64,000 bases of DNA from Gemmatimonadota bacterium (GTDB lineage Bacteria; Gemmatimonadota; Gemmatimonadetes; Gemmatimonadales; GWC2-71-9). A program made the translations under genes and the position numbers. The stretch lies in the NCBI GenBank assembly GCA_003222195.1, contig QHVB01000024.1:62001-126000 (forward strand), in the 5' to 3' direction. Position 1 is the stretch's first letter; every line of letters starts with the position of its first letter. The notes beneath the pieces were generated by a model. That model had not been told where the DNA came from. It was given only the letters and a program-made list of their open reading frames with translations, and ran no database searches. Positions 59,421 to 64,000 of the stretch are shown here, in pieces.

Positions 59421-59821
59421 TACCCCACCACGATTCCCTGAACTTCTTCAGGATGCGGAATGAACCCGACCACCTTCTTGTCGCCGTTCAGCACCACGAT
59501 GGTCGATCGAATGTGGTGATCGGTCGCGTCCACCTGCTTCGCGATCTTGAATCCTTTCAGCTCGGTCTCAGGCTTCACTATCGGCGTATCGGTACGGACG
59601 TGATCAGCGGCGGAGCAGTCGGTTGGATCATGACCGGCACCGACACACCGCGCGACGATATCACGATCTGAAATCGTGCCCATGTAATGCCGGTCCTTCG
59701 GATTGTCGACCACGGGGACGACCGAGATGTTCTTGACCCGCATGAGGGCGGCGACTTCAGAAGACGTAGCACCTGCGGCAGCAACCACCGGATCGGCAAT
59801 CATCACTTCCGAGGCTCGCAT
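59420..59821 (-). CDS. CBS-domain protein
   Basis: 133 aa with a CBS pair: first SEVAALMRVKNISVVPVVD and GTISDRDIV, second with STIVVLNGDKKVVGFI. Such pairs bind adenine nucleotides. It lies 4 bases after the patatin gene and probably senses energy charge. Confidence 0.85.
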   Translation of the reverse strand: MRASEVMIADPVVAAAGATSSEVAALMRVKNISVVPVVDNPKDRHYMGTISDRDIVARCVGAGHDPTDCSAADHVRTDTPIVKPETELKGFKIAKQVDATDHHIRSTIVVLNGDKKVVGFIPHPEEVQGIVVG

Positions 59822-59825
59822 GGAG

Positions 59826-60701
59826 TTATCCTAAGGCTTTCTTCGTGGCTTGGTAACCCAGCTCCACATATTCCTGCACTCGATCAACGGCGAACGTCGC
59901 CTCACGTTCGGCGACTGCGCGCACATAGATGAGCCTCGGCCCATCCTCCGGCCAGTCGGCGAGCGCTCGCTCCGCCTGCTCCGCCATCATGATGCGCATC
60001 GCCTCGCCGTGCGTCCGCACGACGCGCGGGATCCCCGCGGGAACGGGCGCGCCGGGGGGGGGCGGTTGCGGCTGATCGCCGTTCATGACCGGTCCGCCGC
60101 GCTCATCGAATCCTGGACCGACATTCACGGCGACGAACAGATCGGCGTGCGGCTCGAGCTCGCGCGCCGGGCCCAGCGGCAGCACCGCGCGCAAGCCGCC
60201 GTCACCAAGACGCCGGCCGTCTGCCTCGAGCGGCGGGAAGTAGAGCGGTAAGGCGCACGAAGCGTACAACGCGTCCGCGAGCTCGATGTCGGGGGGGCCA
60301 CGCTTCGGGCGGGGGCCGCCGAGCAGGAGCAGCTCGCCACTATCGAGATCAACGGCGGTGACGGTCAGTGGGATGCGCAAGTACTCGAAGCGCGTCTGGG
60401 GCACGATGCTGGCGATCGCCTTGCGCAGCGCGGAGGCGGGAAACAGGCTGCGGGCGAACAGGCCCATCAGCAACACGAACGGGTCGAACGGGGCGACGTC
60501 CTTGCGCCGGATGCCCATCGCGCGCCGCCGCACTTGATCGAACGGCATGCCGGCGCCGAGTGCCGCGCCCACGACGGCACCCATCGAGGTTGCGACGATG
60601 TGACTGGGGATCAGATCCGCTTGCTCTAGCGCCCTGAAGGCGCCCGCGTGCGCAAGCGCCTTCGCTCCGCCACCCGACAAAACCAGTACGACCTTACTCA
60701 C
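59826..60701 (-). CDS. Patatin-like phospholipase
   Basis: 291 aa. Oxyanion loop LSGGGAKALAHAG, nucleophile elbow ATSMGAVVGA and catalytic Asp in GDGGL. Acyl hydrolase, RssA/YchK-like, no signal peptide. It overlaps the thioesterase gene by 8 bases. A poly-C run in the minus sequence encodes a Pro-rich linker (QPPPPGAPVP). Confidence 0.88.
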   Translation of the reverse strand: MSKVVLVLSGGGAKALAHAGAFRALEQADLIPSHIVATSMGAVVGAALGAGMPFDQVRRRAMGIRRKDVAPFDPFVLLMGLFARSLFPASALRKAIASIVPQTRFEYLRIPLTVTAVDLDSGELLLLGGPRPKRGPPDIELADALYASCALPLYFPPLEADGRRLGDGGLRAVLPLGPARELEPHADLFVAVNVGPGFDERGGPVMNGDQPQPPPPGAPVPAGIPRVVRTHGEAMRIMMAEQAERALADWPEDGPRLIYVRAVAEREATFAVDRVQEYVELGYQATKKALG

Positions 60702-61188
60702 CCCGGCCTTGGTCGTAGCGGCGTTCCATCACCCGTTTCGCCCGCCGTTTGGCCGCCCGATCGTAGCGCCGTTTCTCGTCAGGAGTCTCGGGCACGATCG
60801 GCTCGACTTCCGTCGGCCGGCCGTCTTGGTCGAGCGCGACGTACGTGATATAGCACGAATTCGTATGCCGCTTGTCGCCCGTCAGCACGTCCTCGGCGAG
60901 TACCTTGACGCCGACCTCCATCGAGGTGCGGCCCGCGAAGTTCACCCGCGCCATCGCGGTCACCAGGTCGCCGACATGAATTGGCTCGCGGAAGTCGACT
61001 TTGTCGACCGAGACGGTGACACACTCACGGTGCGCGTGTCGAATGGCGGCGACCGCGGCGACGCGATCCACGAGCGCCAGGATGTGGCCGCCGAACACGT
61101 TGCCCATGATATTCGCATGATGCGGCATCATCAGCTCCGTGAGCACAGACTCCGATTCACGCGGATGCCGGCCCTTCTTCTCGGGCAT
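60694..61188 (-). CDS. Acyl-CoA thioesterase (hot-dog fold, YciA/ACOT type)
   Basis: 164 aa. HotDog features PHHANIMGNVFGGHILALVD and VDKVDFREPIHVGD, followed by a charged tail. Hydrolyses acyl-CoA. Start shares one base with the nadE stop (TGATG). Confidence 0.87.
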   Translation of the reverse strand: MPEKKGRHPRESESVLTELMMPHHANIMGNVFGGHILALVDRVAAVAAIRHAHRECVTVSVDKVDFREPIHVGDLVTAMARVNFAGRTSMEVGVKVLAEDVLTGDKRHTNSCYITYVALDQDGRPTEVEPIVPETPDEKRRYDRAAKRRAKRVMERRYDQGRGE

Positions 61189-62993
61189 CAGTAATCCACC
61201 GGTCGCAGGTAGAACTCACCGATTGCGGTCTGGGACAGGACCGCAACCGTCGGCAGCCGCCGCTTCCAGTGCGTCGAGTCGAGCCGCTTCCGGACGATCT
61301 CCACCTCTTCCTTAGTAAAGCCCCGCGGGGAGGGGGGGGACTCCTCGCCGCGGATCAGGTGATAGAGAATCCGGTCGGCGTGCAGGTATGAAACGCCAAG
61401 GTCGCCTTCATCTGTCTGGCCCTTGATCAGGTCGGCGGTTGCGGGTTTGCCCACGATCTCCTCGGGCACGCCGACATGGCGCGCCAGAGCCCACACCTGC
61501 GTCTTGAACAGGTCACCGAGCGGGTTCACCGGCGGCGCGTCGTCGCCATGCCAGGTGAAATAGCCGAGCAGCCGCTCCGACTTGTTGCTGGTGCCGAGCG
61601 GCAGCGCGTTGTGCTTGGCGGAGAGATCGAACAGGACGATCATCCGTTGACGCGCCATGATATTGCCGAGACGGTGCGGGTCGTGGTTCCCGACTTGCTT
61701 CAGGAGGGCATCCACAGCGTCCGAGATGTCGATCGTCAGCGACGGAATGCCGAGCTTGTCGATGACGAGCTGCGCGTGCTCGAGGCTTTCAGGGCTCGAC
61801 GTGCGGTAGGGCATGCGCACGCCGACGACGTTGTCTTTGCCCAGCGCTTCGGCCGCCAGGAACGCGGTAAGGGCGGAATCCACGCCGCCGGAGAGCCCGA
61901 CGAGGCCCTTCTTGAAACCGCGGCGGCGGACCACTTCATCCTTGAGAAAGCTGACCAGCCACTTGCGCGTGAGCTCGGGGTCGATGGCGAGGGGGTCTTC
62001 GTCCCGCTCCTTGCCGGCTACGATGTCGACGTGGGTCGTGCGTCGTGCGTCGTGCGTGGGAGTGCCGTTTGTCACCGGGTCAAACTTCACCTTCTCGTTC
62101 TGCTTCTCGCCGCTCAGGCTTCGAGTCAGCACGGGCAGGGCACTTTGTAAATCGGCCAGCAGCGGCGAATCGGAGCGCGCGGTCGTCAGCGAGTCGAGAT
62201 CGATATCGGCGGTGAGCAACGCTTCCTCGAACAGCGGGCCGCGCGCGATGACTCGGCCGGTCGGATCGATCACCGCCGATGCGCCGGGGAAGCCCTTGCC
62301 ACCTTCGAACCCGACGAGATTCGCAAGGGCGACGAACACGCCATGCTCTTCGGCGATACCGCGGACGATGCGCTCCCAGCGCACGACAGAGGCAGGGAGC
62401 GTCTCGCCCCCCCCCTCACAGTCCTCCGCCTCGCCCAGCCCGCGCGCCGGCGACGCGCTCGGCACGATGACCAGCTGCGCGCCCTCGAGGGCGGCGACGG
62501 TCGCGGCCAGAGAGTGCCAGGCGTCCTCGCAAATCAGGATCGCGGCCTTCCCACCCCAACTCGTCTCGAACGACCGCACGCCTTCCTGCCCACGATCGAC
62601 GAAACGCTCTTCGTCGAAGACGCCGTAGGTCGGCAGGAATACCTTGCGGTGCACGTGCCGCACCTCGGGCTTCTTCTCGTGGAGCGTGACATACAGGGCG
62701 GAGTTGTAGATATGGTTCTGGAAGCGCTCGTAGAACCCCACGACGACATCGATCGCAGGCCCCTGATAGGCCGCGGCGAGATCGCGCGCCAGCGTGCCGG
62801 CGGTGACCGCGAGCTCCTTGACTCCGCCTTCGACGAAATAGCCCGACGTCGCCGTCTCGGGAAAGACGACGAGGTCGGGCTTGGGATCGAGCTGCGCCGC
62901 TTGCGTGACGACGGCGCCGATTCGAGAGACGTTGTCGGCGTACTCACCTTTGGTCGGTCGGAACTGGGACAGCGCCAGGCAGATGTGCGGCAT
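61188..62993 (-). CDS. nadE: Glutamine-dependent NAD+ synthetase
   Basis: 601 aa. N-terminal nitrilase-fold glutaminase with Glu (VVFPETAT), Lys (VFLPTYG context) and Cys (ILICEDAWH); C-terminal synthetase with ATP loop GLSGGVDSAL and YFTWHGDDAPPVNPLGD. Makes NAD from deamido-NAD. A low-complexity linker sits between domains. First gene of the nadE-thioesterase-patatin-CBS-DUF2203-membrane protein operon; divergent from the fluoride riboswitch. Confidence 0.95.
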   Translation of the reverse strand: MPHICLALSQFRPTKGEYADNVSRIGAVVTQAAQLDPKPDLVVFPETATSGYFVEGGVKELAVTAGTLARDLAAAYQGPAIDVVVGFYERFQNHIYNSALYVTLHEKKPEVRHVHRKVFLPTYGVFDEERFVDRGQEGVRSFETSWGGKAAILICEDAWHSLAATVAALEGAQLVIVPSASPARGLGEAEDCEGGGETLPASVVRWERIVRGIAEEHGVFVALANLVGFEGGKGFPGASAVIDPTGRVIARGPLFEEALLTADIDLDSLTTARSDSPLLADLQSALPVLTRSLSGEKQNEKVKFDPVTNGTPTHDARRTTHVDIVAGKERDEDPLAIDPELTRKWLVSFLKDEVVRRRGFKKGLVGLSGGVDSALTAFLAAEALGKDNVVGVRMPYRTSSPESLEHAQLVIDKLGIPSLTIDISDAVDALLKQVGNHDPHRLGNIMARQRMIVLFDLSAKHNALPLGTSNKSERLLGYFTWHGDDAPPVNPLGDLFKTQVWALARHVGVPEEIVGKPATADLIKGQTDEGDLGVSYLHADRILYHLIRGEESPPSPRGFTKEEVEIVRKRLDSTHWKRRLPTVAVLSQTAIGEFYLRPVDY

Positions 62994-63015
62994 GTGGGAA
63001 AGATATTAGCTTACA

Positions 63016-63068
63016 GCAGGCGATGGAGTTCGCCTCAAACCGCCCTTTTCGGGCTGATGACTCCTACC
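63016..63068 (+). promoter_or_regulatory. Fluoride riboswitch (crcB motif)
   Basis: The conserved core is present: GGCGATGGAGTTCGCC (63019-63034), AAACCGCC pairing region, then GGCTGATGACTCCTACC (63052-63068). These are the strings that define the fluoride aptamer. It sits 28 bases upstream of the crcB TTG start, so fluoride would switch crcB on at translation or transcription level. The ATG at 63057 lies inside the aptamer and is not a start. Confidence 0.93.
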
Positions 63069-63095
63069 CGAACCATCCACGGCAGGAGTTTTTCT

Positions 63096-63470
63096 TTGAC
63101 AATCCTCTATATCGCGCTCGGGGGCATCGCCGGTACGCTCTCGCGCTATGGACTCGAGGGGTGGATCCAGAGCCGCACCGCGACTGGCTTCCCGCTCGGC
63201 ACACTCACAGTCAACATTTGCGGCTCGCTCCTCCTCGGCTTCATCCTGCGCGTCGCCACCGGCACCACGCTGATCTCCCCCGATGTTCGCGCGGCTCTGA
63301 CGATCGGGTTCTGCGGCGCTTTCACCACGATGAGCACTTTCAGCTATGAGAGCGTCGCCTTGCTCACCGACGGCGACTACCTGCGCGCGGCGCTCTACAT
63401 GAGCGCGACCATTCTCGGCTGTGTGGCCGCCGTGATGCTCGGAACGGCGCTCGGCAGCAAACTCCTGTGA
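63096..63470 (+). CDS. crcB: Fluoride exporter CrcB/Fluc
   Basis: 124 aa, TTG start chosen because AGGAG (63083-63087) is 8 bases upstream and the upstream ATG lies in the riboswitch. Four membrane helices; signature GGIAGTLSRYGLEGW, NICGSLLLGF and GFCGAFTTMSTFSYE (Fluc Phe box and central Na+ site). Fluoride channel working as a double-barrelled dimer. Confidence 0.95.
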   Translation: MTILYIALGGIAGTLSRYGLEGWIQSRTATGFPLGTLTVNICGSLLLGFILRVATGTTLISPDVRAALTIGFCGAFTTMSTFSYESVALLTDGDYLRAALYMSATILGCVAAVMLGTALGSKLL

Positions 63471-63477
63471 GGTCTCG

Positions 63478-63822
63478 ATGACAGAACAGTTCCGCGGCGA
63501 GCGCACGCTGATGCGGGTCTTCATCGGCGAAAACGACAAGTACCACGGCAAGCCCCTTTATGAGGCGTTGCTCGAGCGCTTTCGCAGCAAGGGGCTCGCG
63601 GGGGCGACGGTCCTGCGTGGCGTCGCTGGTTTTGGGGCGTCCAGCAAGATGCACACGGACAAAGTGCTGCGGCTTTCGGTCGACCTGCCGCTGATCATCG
63701 AGGTCGTCGAAACCGATGATACGATTCGGTCCGTTCTGCCCGATCTCAGTGAGATGATTGGTGGCGGGTTGATCACTCTGGAGAAGGCGAACGTGATCCT
63801 CTACCGACCGGGATCCAGCTAA
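63478..63822 (+). CDS. DUF190 family protein
   Basis: 114 aa with LMRVFIGENDKYHGKPLYEALL and GATVLRGVAGFG, the DUF190 signature (PII-like fold). It commonly accompanies crcB and here follows 7 bases after it, under the same riboswitch. Role in fluoride tolerance is inferred. The 3' end overlaps the permease gene by 50 bases. Confidence 0.9.
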   Translation: MTEQFRGERTLMRVFIGENDKYHGKPLYEALLERFRSKGLAGATVLRGVAGFGASSKMHTDKVLRLSVDLPLIIEVVETDDTIRSVLPDLSEMIGGGLITLEKANVILYRPGSS

Positions 63823-64000
63823 GACCCCACGCGGCCACCAGGACTCCGACGGCGATCGCGACCAGTCCCGGTTGTGCGAGCGCCGTTCCCACGAGCAGCG
63901 CGAGATACACGGCGATGAAGAGCGCGGGCACGAGCGGATACAATGGGACGCGGAATGGCGCCGCGGGCTGCCGCGCCCGCAGCGGAAACAGCGCCGCGAT
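63773..64000 (-). CDS. Amino-acid permease (APC superfamily), C-terminal part only
   Basis: 75 codons visible; the start lies beyond the window. The frame reads RARQPAAPFRVPLYPLVPAL followed by two hydrophobic helices, typical of the end of basic amino-acid/polyamine-type APC permeases. Stop TGA at 63773-63775. Confidence 0.75.
   Translation of the reverse strand: MAALFPLRARQPAAPFRVPLYPLVPALFIAVYLALLVGTALAQPGLVAIAVGVLVAAWGLSWIPVGRGSRSPSPE

Noticed and set aside
63057-63470. ATG at 63057 as the crcB start
   Set aside because: It lies inside the conserved riboswitch core; the TTG at 63096 has a good Shine-Dalgarno and gives the usual N-terminus.

Overview
The window is a high-GC chromosomal segment from a Gram-negative, probably soil- or sediment-dwelling heterotroph. 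Gram-negative status follows from an MlaE-MlaF-MlaD set, a TonB-receptor-like outer-membrane barrel and several lipobox proteins. The paired sortilin/BNR-propeller and DUF5916 proteins, together with other lineage-typical families, suggest Gemmatimonadota; that placement is inference. Genes are dense and most neighbours overlap by 1-4 bases (ATGA, GTGA or TGATG junctions), so operons are easy to see.

Region 1 (1-11.8 kb) is a plant-polysaccharide sugar locus. It holds a TIM-barrel glycosidase, a Tat-exported GH127 beta-L-arabinofuranosidase and a GH3 xylosidase/arabinosidase-type enzyme, then xylulokinase and xylose isomerase. Facing them is a three-gene operon: GalT-like uridylyltransferase, IMPase-superfamily protein and a GHMP kinase that reads like plant L-arabinokinase rather than galactokinase. 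Region 2 (11.8-20 kb) holds secreted or surface proteins: sortilin/BNR propeller, DUF5916 barrel, Kelch lipoprotein and a jelly-roll-like lipoprotein.

Region 3 (20.1-42.5 kb) looks accessory. It is bracketed by a 38-bp direct repeat made of the 3' end of tRNA-Gln (fragment at 20.1 kb, intact gene at 42.4 kb). Inside it a 70-bp direct repeat at 26.1 and 40.1 kb brackets a 14-kb inner block. The outer left part carries a SNF2 helicase / zinc-cluster protein / subtilase operon with an I9-inhibitor-like ORF on the facing strand. The inner block carries a seven-gene, end-to-end overlapping operon (GH-GT2 fusion, ABC exporter, two APH-fold kinases, a GT-like protein, an ATP-grasp ligase and an outer-membrane receptor with a Spy/LTXXQ-like tail), a PTP-like inositol-polyphosphate phosphatase and a broken S41 peptidase. 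No integrase is seen.

Region 4 (42.4-48.5 kb) is mainly housekeeping: tRNA-Gln, tRNA-Ala, an MFS permease, RNase Z, an SRPBCC protein, Mla lipid transport and a short MutY. Region 5 (48.5-58.5 kb) is a twelve-gene minus-strand operon with two CDP-alcohol phosphatidyltransferases, a nucleotidyltransferase, a HAD phosphatase, an ATP-grasp ligase, a class-III aminotransferase, a Gfo/Idh dehydrogenase, a UPF0104-type membrane protein, GT4, an alpha/beta hydrolase and a polysaccharide deacetylase. It most likely makes and modifies an undescribed phosphodiester-linked membrane headgroup or glycolipid. Region 6 (58.5-64 kb) contains a six-gene NadE operon and, divergently, a fluoride riboswitch driving crcB and a DUF190 gene, with the tail of an amino-acid permease at the edge.

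The two overlapping biosynthetic operons (26.5-38.5 and 48.5-58.5 kb), the SNF2/zinc/subtilase set and the arabinokinase operon are the best candidates for undescribed biology.
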